A stretch of DNA of 64,000 nt from Tenericutes bacterium HGW-Tenericutes-1 (GTDB lineage: Bacteria > Bacillota_I > Bacilli_A > Izemoplasmatales > Hujiaoplasmataceae), in contig PGXM01000009.1 of the NCBI GenBank assembly GCA_002839155.1, forward strand, positions 1 through 64,000, written 5' to 3'. The position numbers were made by a program, and so were the translations under genes. This document shows positions 52,283 to 60,433 of the stretch, piece after piece. The notes beneath the pieces are model-generated. The model had not been told where the DNA came from. It made no database searches and saw nothing but the letters and a program-made list of their open reading frames with translations. The first letter of the stretch is position 1, and every line of letters begins with the position of its first letter.

Positions 52283-53983
52283 TTATTTCCATTGTTCTTT
52301 TAACCAATGTGCTGCCATTTTGGGTTGTCTATCTCTTGTGAAGACACCTTTTTTATTTCCATCAAATCTTGTTAATCCTTGTTTGGTTAGGAAATCGGCG
52401 AAGTTCCATACATGTTCTCCTATCACATAAGGCAAGGTCTTCAAAACCGCTTGGTACTCTTTCAAGAATTCAACTTGAAATTCCTCTGAAAATGCAACCG
52501 CAGGTAATTTATGAAGTCCTGCAATCGTATCTGCCCCAAATTCAGTTAAGATCATCGGTTTTTTGAATTTTTGGTAGTACTGATTGAGTTGATCGGTTAA
52601 TTGGTCAAAGATCACTGATGTATCCGAAAAGTCTGTATACCATCCAGCATAACGATTTAAGCCAATAACATCAGCGAGTTGAGCCACTTTATTATCTTTC
52701 GCTCCAACATTTTCAACGATGGTAATGGGCAAATCAGTTATGGAACGAATATGTGCGAATACTTGTTCGAAGTAAGGTAGTGAACCATTTTCATAGGTAT
52801 TTGCTTCATTCGCAACTGAAATCATCACAACAGAAGGATGATTTTTATCGCGTTCGATGAGTTCTGTTAATTGTGCTTTATGCGTTTCTAACGTACGGTT
52901 ATCAACAGTACCTTCTTTAAAGACTTCTCTGCTACTCCAGAAATTCAGTCCTACTGCTGGAATTTCATCGATGACTAAGAATCCAAATTTATCAGCTAAT
53001 TCATACATTTGTTCGGCGTAAGGATAATGACTTGTTCTAAACGAATTGGCATTAATCCATTTAAGAAGATTAAAATCACGGATATTTAAAGCCGAGTTTG
53101 AAGCTTTTCCTAAAATGATATGATCTTCATGCATTCCAAACCCTTTGAAATAAACAGGCTTCCCATTGAGTAAGAACTCTGTTCCTTTGATTTCAATATC
53201 ACGAATACCAAAGGCTTCTTCATAAAGATCGATTTCCGTTTGAATTCTAAAGGTATATAAATTGCCTTTCCCAATATCCCATAAGACAGGATTTAAGATA
53301 AATAGTTGACCAGATTTGCCAGTACCTTTCGCAATGATTTCGCCACTTGGAGAAATCACTTCCGATAAGATTGTAATTGCATCAGTCACGATTTCATAAA
53401 AGACAATTGCTTCTTCTTCATGACCTTTGGTTTTAATGAAGACATCACGAATTGGCATTGAAGGCAACGTATATAAATAGACATCACGGTGAATCCCAGT
53501 TTCATTCGCAAAGTCATGATTAATTGATTGAATTAACTTAGAATTTTTATCAAAAGTTTCTCCAATCGGAAGCGTTGAAAAACTTAAACGATTATCTAAT
53601 ACAACGGATAATCTTGCTTTTCCTTTTTTGATAAACCGTTCGGGTATCATAAAATCAATTGGTAAAAAATGACCGTTATGTTCATAAACAAACACACCGT
53701 CTAAATAGATTTTAGCAATATGACCCGCTGCGCCAATACGAATTCGATATTCTGAAGCATTGGATAACTGAGGAATATAGATTAATCTTTCGTAACATAC
53801 CAATCCCACGTAATCCCGAATAGAGGCTTCAGTAAACAACTCGTTATAACTGGCAGGTACGCCGATGAGCAAAGGATTTTTTAGTGGTGTTTTTGGACTA
53901 TAATCAACCTTAACACATTCAAAATTCCATAGACCATTTAAACTAATCGCAACGCGCTTGGTGTTATTGATTGGATAAAGCAT
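52283..53983 (-). CDS. uidA: Beta-glucuronidase (GH2)
   Basis: 566 residues, cytoplasmic (no signal). GH2 sugar-binding, immunoglobulin-like and TIM-barrel domains. Acid/base glutamate in SVANEANTYENG, nucleophile in ILTEFGADTIAG. The C-terminal WNFADFLTKQGLTRFDGNKKGVFTRDRQPK contains the NxK site that recognises the glucuronate carboxylate and separates glucuronidases from galactosidases. AGGGGGG precedes ATG 53983. No linked uronate pathway in the window. Confidence 0.92.
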   Translation of the reverse strand: MLYPINNTKRVAISLNGLWNFECVKVDYSPKTPLKNPLLIGVPASYNELFTEASIRDYVGLVCYERLIYIPQLSNASEYRIRIGAAGHIAKIYLDGVFVYEHNGHFLPIDFMIPERFIKKGKARLSVVLDNRLSFSTLPIGETFDKNSKLIQSINHDFANETGIHRDVYLYTLPSMPIRDVFIKTKGHEEEAIVFYEIVTDAITILSEVISPSGEIIAKGTGKSGQLFILNPVLWDIGKGNLYTFRIQTEIDLYEEAFGIRDIEIKGTEFLLNGKPVYFKGFGMHEDHIILGKASNSALNIRDFNLLKWINANSFRTSHYPYAEQMYELADKFGFLVIDEIPAVGLNFWSSREVFKEGTVDNRTLETHKAQLTELIERDKNHPSVVMISVANEANTYENGSLPYFEQVFAHIRSITDLPITIVENVGAKDNKVAQLADVIGLNRYAGWYTDFSDTSVIFDQLTDQLNQYYQKFKKPMILTEFGADTIAGLHKLPAVAFSEEFQVEFLKEYQAVLKTLPYVIGEHVWNFADFLTKQGLTRFDGNKKGVFTRDRQPKMAAHWLKEQWK

Positions 53984-54066
53984 GAATATCCCCCCTTATA
54001 ACAAAATAATCATAACATAAATTATGTTATATATTCAATGTCTATTTCTTATCAATGATTTCGCAA

Positions 54067-55680
54067 TTATAAATCAAATGGCGCAAAATTGGTAATAATC
54101 TGTTCTGCGGTTTTCATACCATCCACAGAAGCCGACATGATGCCACCCGCATATCCCGCACCTTCACCCATCGGATAAAGTCCGCGAATACTCGATTGAT
54201 GGTTATCATCTCTTGTGATTCTGACAGGCGATGAAGATCTTGTTTCTACCCCTGTCATTATTGCATCATCAAGGGCAAAACCTTTGATTTTTTGATTGAA
54301 ATCAAGGATAGCTTCTTTCATCGTATTTGTGATAAATTTCGGATAAATATCCGTCATTTTAACGAAAGTATAACCGGGTTTATAACTAGGAATGACGACC
54401 CCTAAGGACGTTGATAGTCGGTCATTTAAGAAATCACCGACTTTTTGAATCGGAGCGTTATAATTACTGCCAGCTAGTTTAAATGCCAATTGTTCATAAT
54501 GACGTTGATAGTCAATGCCTGCTAAAGGATGATTTGATTTAAAATCTTCAGGATTAATGTTAACGAGGAGCGCAGAATTCGCATTCTTTGAATCACGTTT
54601 ACTTTCGCTCATTCCGTTGGTAACAACTCCCAATGCTTCTGAGGTTGCACATACAACATAGCCTCCAGGACACATACAAAATGTATAAGCGCTACGGTTA
54701 TTTTGACTATGATAACTAAGTTTATAATCAGCGGCACCTAAACTTGGATGGTTCGCATAAACGCCATATTGAGACTGATTGATTAATGCTTGCGGGTGCT
54801 CGATTCTAACCCCGATGGCAAAAGGTTTTTGTGATAAAGGTATTTGATTATCATAAAGCATTTTAAAGGTATCTCGAGCACTATGACCAATTCCTAATAA
54901 ACAATGATTCGTTAGAAGCTCTTCTTTGTGATTAATAATCACTTTTGTGAGGTGATTATTATGAATCACCAAATCAGTGACACAAGCATTAAAGCGAACT
55001 TCACCACCCATTTTTATAATATCTTGTCTGATATTTTTTATAACCCCTCGTAATAAATCCGTTCCCACATGAGGTTTATTGATATACATGATTTCTTCAG
55101 GAGCGCCATGACTAACTAGTTCCTCTAAGACAAATCGACATCTTATATCACTAATTAAGGTCGTTAGTTTTCCATCTGAATAAGTACCCGCCCCACCTTC
55201 ACCAAAAAGGATTGAAGCATTTTCTGAGAAATGTAATGTTTTTAAAAAATGATCCATTTGTTCATGTCTTTGATCTACGTCAAGTCCCCGTTCTAAAACA
55301 ATGGGACGATACCCTTTTTTAGCGAGTAATAATGCCGAAAAAATACCGGATGGACCAAAACCAATGATGACGGGACGGTATTTCAACTTTTGAGTCCCCA
55401 CTGGTATATCGAGTGATTTAATGTGAGGTGTCACAGAAATTTGACGGTGTCCTTTAGCAAAAATCATACCCTCATTTTTGACTTCAATATCCACCGAATA
55501 CACAAAATGAATTTGTTCTTTTTTTCGAGCATCTATCGCTTTTTTATAGAGTTTAATCGATAATATTGATGTTTCACTGATATTGAATGTTCTTACGATT
55601 AGTTTCTTTAAATGAAAAAGTTCAGAATCATGGTTAATGGCTTTATCAAGCGATAATTTAAGGTCAATAATTCTTAACAT
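54067..55680 (-). CDS. FAD-dependent oxidoreductase (COG2509 type)
   Basis: About 537 residues. An N-terminal alpha/beta domain (YSVDIEV...) precedes the FAD Rossmann motif VIIGFGPSGIFSALLLAKKGY near residue 110; later MYINKPHVGTDLLRG and YPMGEGAGYAGGIMSASVDG close the FAD site. This is the COG2509 group of uncharacterised FAD dehydrogenases. ATG 55680 lies just after the stop of the neighbouring flavoprotein, with TAGGTG as ribosome site. Confidence 0.85.
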   Translation of the reverse strand: MLRIIDLKLSLDKAINHDSELFHLKKLIVRTFNISETSILSIKLYKKAIDARKKEQIHFVYSVDIEVKNEGMIFAKGHRQISVTPHIKSLDIPVGTQKLKYRPVIIGFGPSGIFSALLLAKKGYRPIVLERGLDVDQRHEQMDHFLKTLHFSENASILFGEGGAGTYSDGKLTTLISDIRCRFVLEELVSHGAPEEIMYINKPHVGTDLLRGVIKNIRQDIIKMGGEVRFNACVTDLVIHNNHLTKVIINHKEELLTNHCLLGIGHSARDTFKMLYDNQIPLSQKPFAIGVRIEHPQALINQSQYGVYANHPSLGAADYKLSYHSQNNRSAYTFCMCPGGYVVCATSEALGVVTNGMSESKRDSKNANSALLVNINPEDFKSNHPLAGIDYQRHYEQLAFKLAGSNYNAPIQKVGDFLNDRLSTSLGVVIPSYKPGYTFVKMTDIYPKFITNTMKEAILDFNQKIKGFALDDAIMTGVETRSSSPVRITRDDNHQSSIRGLYPMGEGAGYAGGIMSASVDGMKTAEQIITNFAPFDL

Positions 55681-55681
55681 G

Positions 55682-56902
55682 TTAATCACCTAGACTCGCT
55701 GATATCCCTGCTAAATACCCAGAAGACCATGCCCACTGTAAATTATATCCGCCGCATAATGCATCGATATCTAATATCTCTCCGGCAAAATATAACCCTT
55801 TAATAAGTTTAGATTCCATTGTCATTGGATTGACCTCATCAATAGTGATTCCACCAGCCGTGACTTGGGCATCTTCATAGCCTTTATAACCAATAACTTT
55901 GAACCGCCAATCGAATAATAGTTCAACTAATTTGTGAATCGACTTAGGTGAAATTTGAGATATCTCAGTTGAACTATCATGAATCCCAACTTCTTTTAAC
56001 AGAACTGGAATAAATTTTTTGTTAATTAAACCCACTAAACACATCTCAATGGATTTATCTGAAAATTGATAAATTCGTCTTTTAACATCGGCTTTAGAAA
56101 GTTCATTTACAAGCGTTACTTTAATAAATACTTCTTGATGATTTAAATGTAAATCAATCGCTTTTCTTGAGAGTTGTAAGATCGTCGGCCCGCTAATACC
56201 ATAACTGGTGAATAAAACATCACCCGTTTCAGTTTGAAGTGATTGATTTTGATAAATTAATTCAGCTTTACCAGGGATTTTAACCCCATCTAATTGTTTT
56301 AAATAAGGATAATCTAATTTAAGTTTGGTTAAAGAAGGGAAGACATGTGTTATCGTATGACCCAAACTTTGAGCAAATCCATAACCACTTCCATCTGATC
56401 CGCTTTTAGGCAATACTTTACCACCGGTTGTGAGAATAACAGCATCAGCAGTATACTGATTTCCATTCGAATCTTTGATGATAAATGTATTTCCTTTTTT
56501 GGTGATGTTCTCTACGAAAGTATCACATATTAAATTGATATTTGAACGGTTAATTTCATACATAAAAACATCCAAAAAACTGGAAGCTTGTTCGGACAAT
56601 GGATAGGTTTTACCATTATCTTCAACTTTAGGAACGATACCTAAAGTTTCAAAGAATTGTATTGTCGCTTCAGGGTTTAAGACCTGTAAAGCAGGTTTTA
56701 CAAATTCAGGGTGGTTGTAATTAAATTCAGTAGCTAATACATTCGTATAATTACAGCGACCATTCCCGGTCGCTAATATTTTCTTAGCAATTTTTGGATT
56801 ACGTTCAAGAATGGTTACCATAGAGTTACTATACTTAGCCGCAATCGCTGCGACTAATCCGCTCGCTCCGCCACCGATAACAATAATTTTTTTATTACTC
56901 AC
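55682..56902 (-). CDS. NAD(P)/FAD-dependent oxidoreductase, BaiN/HI0933 (YhiN) family
   Basis: About 406 residues. FAD motif IIVIGGGASGLVAAIAAKYS at the N-terminus, ATGNGRCNYTN, and C-terminal GLYFAGEILDIDALCGGYNLQWAWSSGYLAG, all typical of the HI0933 flavoprotein family. BaiN in gut clostridia reduces bile acid intermediates, but most members have no known substrate. Start GTG 56902 (MSNKKIIVIG) or GTG 56914. Two-gene operon with the COG2509 flavoprotein. Confidence 0.88.
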   Translation of the reverse strand: MSNKKIIVIGGGASGLVAAIAAKYSNSMVTILERNPKIAKKILATGNGRCNYTNVLATEFNYNHPEFVKPALQVLNPEATIQFFETLGIVPKVEDNGKTYPLSEQASSFLDVFMYEINRSNINLICDTFVENITKKGNTFIIKDSNGNQYTADAVILTTGGKVLPKSGSDGSGYGFAQSLGHTITHVFPSLTKLKLDYPYLKQLDGVKIPGKAELIYQNQSLQTETGDVLFTSYGISGPTILQLSRKAIDLHLNHQEVFIKVTLVNELSKADVKRRIYQFSDKSIEMCLVGLINKKFIPVLLKEVGIHDSSTEISQISPKSIHKLVELLFDWRFKVIGYKGYEDAQVTAGGITIDEVNPMTMESKLIKGLYFAGEILDIDALCGGYNLQWAWSSGYLAGISASLGD

Positions 56903-56977
56903 GTTCTCACCCACTTCTACTCGATTATTATAACATGAAGTCCATAAATTCGTTATTCCTTATCGTTTTTTTGAAAA

Positions 56978-57009
56978 AAAAAAGCACCTACCAAAGGTAA
57001 GTGTTAATG
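56978..57009 (-). terminator. Terminator after the tRNA-Val fragment and fic
   Basis: CACCTACC-AAA-GGTAAGTG stem with one mismatch; long T run on the minus strand. Probably the original terminator of tRNA-Val before the insertion. Confidence 0.7.
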
Positions 57010-57015
57010 TCTAAG

Positions 57016-57072
57016 TGGTGGAGCCAGAGGGGATTGAATCCACGACCCTCTGCACGTCAAGCAGATGCTCTC
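57016..57072 (-). pseudogene. tRNA-Val 3' fragment, direct repeat (attachment-site scar)
   Basis: 57 nt identical, apart from one base in the T-arm, to 58387-58443 of the intact tRNA-Val. It contains the CCA end, T-arm, variable loop, anticodon arm and part of the D-arm, but lacks the first 18 nt. It lies 12 nt from the fic stop. This is the pattern left when an element integrates into a tRNA 3' end. Confidence 0.9.
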
Positions 57073-57084
57073 AAAATTATATGA

Positions 57085-58230
57085 CTATATTGTGAAGTCA
57101 TCTAGTAAGTCCAATACTTCTTTGACTTCATAAGCGACATCACGTTTTTTGTCTCCGATAGGTGAAACAATCCCTGCGTTTACAAGCGCTTCGATATTGT
57201 TTCTAACTGCTTGATCATTTGCATTATATTTATTTTTTATATATTTAACATCAAAAACTGGTTGTACTATTAGGTCATCAAGTAGTTTCCAAGTTAAAGC
57301 ATCTTGTCTTAGATTTAACCTATTTTGCCAAGAGGCCTTAAGTATAATTATTTTATCAAGAATAGTGTATATCTTTGGCACAAGTGCTAATGCATTCTCT
57401 AGCATGACTTGAATGATATTTTCGTAATTTCCTAATTTGAAACTATCAAGTGCCTGAATATACCGTTTTTGATCTTTAACAAGTCCAACAGAGATTGGAA
57501 GATACATATGTTCCAAAAAAAGTTTTTGTTTTAGTATTAATTGAATTAAAATGCGACCAACACGACCGTTTCCATCTTCGAAAGGGTGAATGATTTCAAA
57601 ATATGCATGTGCAAATGCCGAAAGAATTAAAGGATGAATATCATCTCGTTCACAAAAGGAAACAAATTGCTGAAGATTTGTTAGCAAGTATTCTGGATGT
57701 GGCGGAACGTAGCTTGCCTCGTGCGGCAATGAATTGGGTGTTCCTATCCAATTGATTCGGTTACGAATGTAAATTTGGTCATCTTCCAATAACATCTGAT
57801 TCAACTTAATTATCGTTGCTACATCAATTTTATTTTCGACTGACCTGCTACTAACGAGAGTTTCTAAGTTCGCTTTAATAATCATTGTTTCTTTTGTTTG
57901 TTTTTGGTTTATTTGAGCTAAAGCAACATTTCTATTAGAAGCACTATAATGTTCGATTTGAGAACTTGATAAAGCCTCAGAACGAAGCAATAACGTTGGA
58001 AAAACAAGTGATTTGTCTTGCACGTATCCTTCTAATTTAGAGATGGATTCAATTGCCTCAATCAGTAAGGATTCCGTTTCTTTACTTAAATGAATTTCAA
58101 TTTTGGATAAATCAACAACTACAGCACTTAAATAAGGTTGTTCTAATAATTTTCTTTGTCTTCTAGATAAATATTGAACTGAATTTTGTGCCAAGTAATA
58201 TCTTTTTTCAAAAGTGACAAATGATCCCAT
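57085..58230 (-). CDS. Fic family protein (predicted AMP-transferase)
   Basis: About 381 residues. Complete Fic motif HPFEDGNGRVGR near residue 211 with catalytic His. N-terminal SSSQIEHY is close to the (S/T)xxxE inhibitory helix of class II Fic proteins, so autoinhibition is built in and no separate antitoxin is needed. C-terminal winged helix (YIKNKYNANDQAVRNNIEALVNAGIV). It would transfer AMP from ATP to target protein hydroxyls. ATG 58230 lies 6 nt after GAGGTG. The gene is the only cargo between the two tRNA-Val repeats. Confidence 0.92.
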   Translation of the reverse strand: MGSFVTFEKRYYLAQNSVQYLSRRQRKLLEQPYLSAVVVDLSKIEIHLSKETESLLIEAIESISKLEGYVQDKSLVFPTLLLRSEALSSSQIEHYSASNRNVALAQINQKQTKETMIIKANLETLVSSRSVENKIDVATIIKLNQMLLEDDQIYIRNRINWIGTPNSLPHEASYVPPHPEYLLTNLQQFVSFCERDDIHPLILSAFAHAYFEIIHPFEDGNGRVGRILIQLILKQKLFLEHMYLPISVGLVKDQKRYIQALDSFKLGNYENIIQVMLENALALVPKIYTILDKIIILKASWQNRLNLRQDALTWKLLDDLIVQPVFDVKYIKNKYNANDQAVRNNIEALVNAGIVSPIGDKKRDVAYEVKEVLDLLDDFTI

Positions 58231-58251
58231 TGTATTCACCTCTTTGACTAC

Positions 58252-58315
58252 ATTATAAATCAATAAATGAGAAAAAGCAATATCATTATTCTACTTTAAT
58301 CGATTATCGTAGAAT
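58252..58315 (-). promoter_or_regulatory. fic promoter and upstream 28-bp dyad
   Basis: Minus strand TTGCTT (58280-58275), 17 nt, TATAAT (58257-58252). Upstream at 58288-58315 lies ATTCTAC-TT-TAATCGATTA-TC-GTAGAAT, outer 7-bp arms around a perfect 10-bp palindrome: a likely regulator site. Confidence 0.65.
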
Positions 58316-58344
58316 AACAGATGTATAAAAATGCATTTTATGAA

Positions 58345-58372
58345 AAAAAGCAGATAATCAATATCCGCTTTT
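58345..58372 (-). terminator. Terminator of tRNA-Val inside the insertion
   Basis: AAGCAGATA/TATCCGCTT stem with one mismatch and T7 tail on the minus strand, directly after the tRNA. It differs from the terminator at 56978. Confidence 0.65.
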
Positions 58373-58386
58373 CTAAATAGCGATTA

Positions 58387-58461
58387 TGGTGGAGCCAGAG
58401 GGGATTGAACCCACGACCCTCTGCACGTCAAGCAGATGCTCTCCCGCTGAGCTATAGCTCC
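58387..58461 (-). tRNA. tRNA-Val(GAC)
   Basis: 75 nt with encoded CCA. Acceptor GGAGCTA/TGGCTCC, anticodon loop TTGACGT giving GAC, T-arm GTGGGTTCAATCCC. Its 3' half is repeated at 57016. Confidence 0.95.
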
Positions 58462-58528
58462 ACACGCATAAACTATTATACTATATTATCAAAACATTTC
58501 AAGAAAAATGTTTTTACAATAACATAAT

Positions 58529-59059
58529 TTATTTCGTTCTAGCTAAAACGAAAAGCAAATCGCTCAAACGATTAATATATTTCAATGCTAACCACAAATC
58601 TTCACGTTTGGTTTCAGCGATAAACTTCACAATTTTACGCTCCGCACGGCGGCAAACGGATCTCGACATATCAAAATAAGCACCCGTTAAAGAAGCCTCA
58701 CTGCCCGGTAAAACAAAACGTGCTTCAATCGGTTTTTCTAACAATAAACGTTGTTCTTCGTCTTCTAAGAATTTTAAGGCTTCTTCATTAAAAGTTTGCG
58801 TCAATTTAGCATTGGGATGATCAGCGTCTGGGTTGGTTGCAATCAATGTATTCATCGATTGAAGCGCTGCTTGAAATTTAAGAATGGGTTCATACTGTGA
58901 ATAATGATAAGTTAATCCTAACCAACTAGATAATTCATCATTTGTTCCTAACACGTCAAATAATATATTATCTTTACGATACTTTTCTTGAACGTAATTT
59001 GATGAATAGCCTTTATCGCCTAATTTGGTCGTGACTTGACTCATATTTGTGATTTTCAT
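58529..59059 (-). CDS. Cob(I)alamin adenosyltransferase, PduO type
   Basis: About 176 residues. N-terminal VTTKLGDKGYSS (ATP-binding loop), middle NDELSSWLGL, and C-terminal RFVLPGSEASLTGAYFDMSRSVCRRAERKIV...YINRLSDLLFVLAR, the full PduO signature. It transfers adenosyl from ATP to cob(I)alamin, making adenosylcobalamin. ATG 59059 lies 6 nt after AGGAGG. It follows the 2H phosphoesterase gene by 10 nt. No B12-dependent enzyme is in the window, but the CarH-like protein at 22004 would use this cofactor. Confidence 0.93.
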   Translation of the reverse strand: MKITNMSQVTTKLGDKGYSSNYVQEKYRKDNILFDVLGTNDELSSWLGLTYHYSQYEPILKFQAALQSMNTLIATNPDADHPNAKLTQTFNEEALKFLEDEEQRLLLEKPIEARFVLPGSEASLTGAYFDMSRSVCRRAERKIVKFIAETKREDLWLALKYINRLSDLLFVLARTK

Positions 59060-59069
59060 ATAGATCCTC

Positions 59070-59579
59070 CTAACGTATGACGACCGTTCCAATAACCTTG
59101 TAAGGTTTAGCGGTCGCATCGATTAAAGAAACATGCGTTGGTTGAATGGATTTTGGTACTTTGATAGATTCTGCGATTTCTTTTGCTTTTAAAACTTCTT
59201 CAGGCATTAAGTCAGTAGCTAAAGTAATATGAGGATGATAATTCTCTGTCTTATAATAATCACTTAATTCAATGTCGGTGATTCTTAAATATTTATCATG
59301 GAGTTTCAATAAATCCTTATCTTTTTCCACATCGATAAAAACGGTTGATTTCTCTCCATTAAAACCACTAATGCCTTTGGTTTTGATGGATAATTTAAAC
59401 GGTCTAATTTGGTAAAATTTTTTAACTGAATCGACATTTTCAGCTTCATAAAGAATTAATGTGACGTGCGGAAAGTAACCCGAGTCAACAAAAAACGGAT
59501 TTACTTCTTTGCCAATCTTATCAACAGCTTCGTCTATTTGTTTAATTTTATCAAATCCTAATACAATCGCAAATTGCAT
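59070..59579 (-). CDS. 2H phosphoesterase (2'-5' RNA ligase-like)
   Basis: 169 residues. Two HxT motifs spaced as in the 2H superfamily: FPHVTLIL near residue 38 and HPHITLAT near 116. Such proteins act on 2'-5' or cyclic phosphodiester bonds in RNA or nucleotides; true substrate unknown. First gene of an operon with the PduO gene. Confidence 0.85.
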   Translation of the reverse strand: MQFAIVLGFDKIKQIDEAVDKIGKEVNPFFVDSGYFPHVTLILYEAENVDSVKKFYQIRPFKLSIKTKGISGFNGEKSTVFIDVEKDKDLLKLHDKYLRITDIELSDYYKTENYHPHITLATDLMPEEVLKAKEIAESIKVPKSIQPTHVSLIDATAKPYKVIGTVVIR

Positions 59580-59696
59580 AACATCAAATCCTTCGACTGT
59601 GACTTATAAAATAATTATACCGTATTTGATTCAATTTTGATAGATAAATGCAAAAATAGGCAATTACTAGCTTGTTTTAAAGCTAATTTATTATAA

Positions 59697-59726
59697 AAAA
59701 CGTCAAATTCAACATTTGACGTTCAT
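59697..59726 (-). terminator. Terminator of CAT-like gene
   Basis: AACGTCAAAT-TCAAC-ATTTGACGTT, 10-bp perfect stem, T-rich tail on the minus strand. Confidence 0.85.
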
Positions 59727-59728
59727 CC

Positions 59729-60358
59729 TTATTCTAAATCCTTAATCACTGCTTCTAATGCTTTTACAAACTGTCCAACATGAAGACCATCGATTAATCG
59801 GTGATTACATTGTAAGGATATCGGCATCGTTATTTTGTTATTGGCTTTTTCATATTTACCAAAAGTAATTCTCGGGATTGAATCATCTTTATTAATATCC
59901 ATTTCATGGGTGACAGAGGTAAATGAAATCCATGGAACAGAAGAAAAATAAATAAAATCATCTCTCATCTCGTCTTCAGGACTTGGAAAATAAGATTTTT
60001 GCCCTGAAACAGCTTTTTTACAGGCTTGACTATAAGTAGACATCGTATCTGTCAGCATCACATTGGTTATTTGAAATAATTCAGAACCTGCTTTTAAGTC
60101 GGTAAATGAAGGAATCATTTCATCGATGAGATAAACTTTCCCTTCACGAATACGGTATCTGAAAGCATCAATTTGATTCATGACTTTGGCGCATAGAAAA
60201 ATCATTCCATAATAAAATGAGATGTTACGCTCTTTGACATAAGCATAAAACTTCGTGACATCAATGGTTGAAGAAATCGAATAAAACGGAAAGACGATTT
60301 GACTAAAGAATTTAAAGTGTTCTTTTCGGTTCCAGGTTTCTAAATTAATTTCCTTCAT
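59729..60358 (-). CDS. Chloramphenicol acetyltransferase family protein
   Basis: 209 residues, the usual CAT subunit size. N-terminal TWNRKEHFKFF and C-terminal catalytic motif QCNHRLIDGLHVGQF (HxxxDG) with the active His; FTSVTHEM in the middle. CAT-type trimers acetylate chloramphenicol, but many family members are xenobiotic acyltransferases of unknown substrate. GAGGTGCTAAT precedes ATG 60358. Confidence 0.9.
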   Translation of the reverse strand: MKEINLETWNRKEHFKFFSQIVFPFYSISSTIDVTKFYAYVKERNISFYYGMIFLCAKVMNQIDAFRYRIREGKVYLIDEMIPSFTDLKAGSELFQITNVMLTDTMSTYSQACKKAVSGQKSYFPSPEDEMRDDFIYFSSVPWISFTSVTHEMDINKDDSIPRITFGKYEKANNKITMPISLQCNHRLIDGLHVGQFVKALEAVIKDLE

Positions 60359-60433
60359 ATTAGCACCTCTTCACACTATAATTATATATCAATCTCATCA
60401 AAATCAAGCCTATCTAAATCCACACAATATTCA

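Larger units (their letters stand above)
57073..58386. mobile_element. Small fic-carrying insertion in tRNA-Val
   Basis: DNA between two 57-bp direct repeats of the tRNA-Val 3' half. It holds promoter, a 28-bp dyad, fic, and a terminator, about 1.3 kb, with no integrase. Either a decayed genomic island or a cassette moved by an integrase in trans. Confidence 0.75.

Noticed and set aside
57016-57072. Second intact tRNA-Val
   Set aside because: The 5' acceptor strand and D-arm are replaced by unrelated sequence, so it cannot fold as a tRNA.
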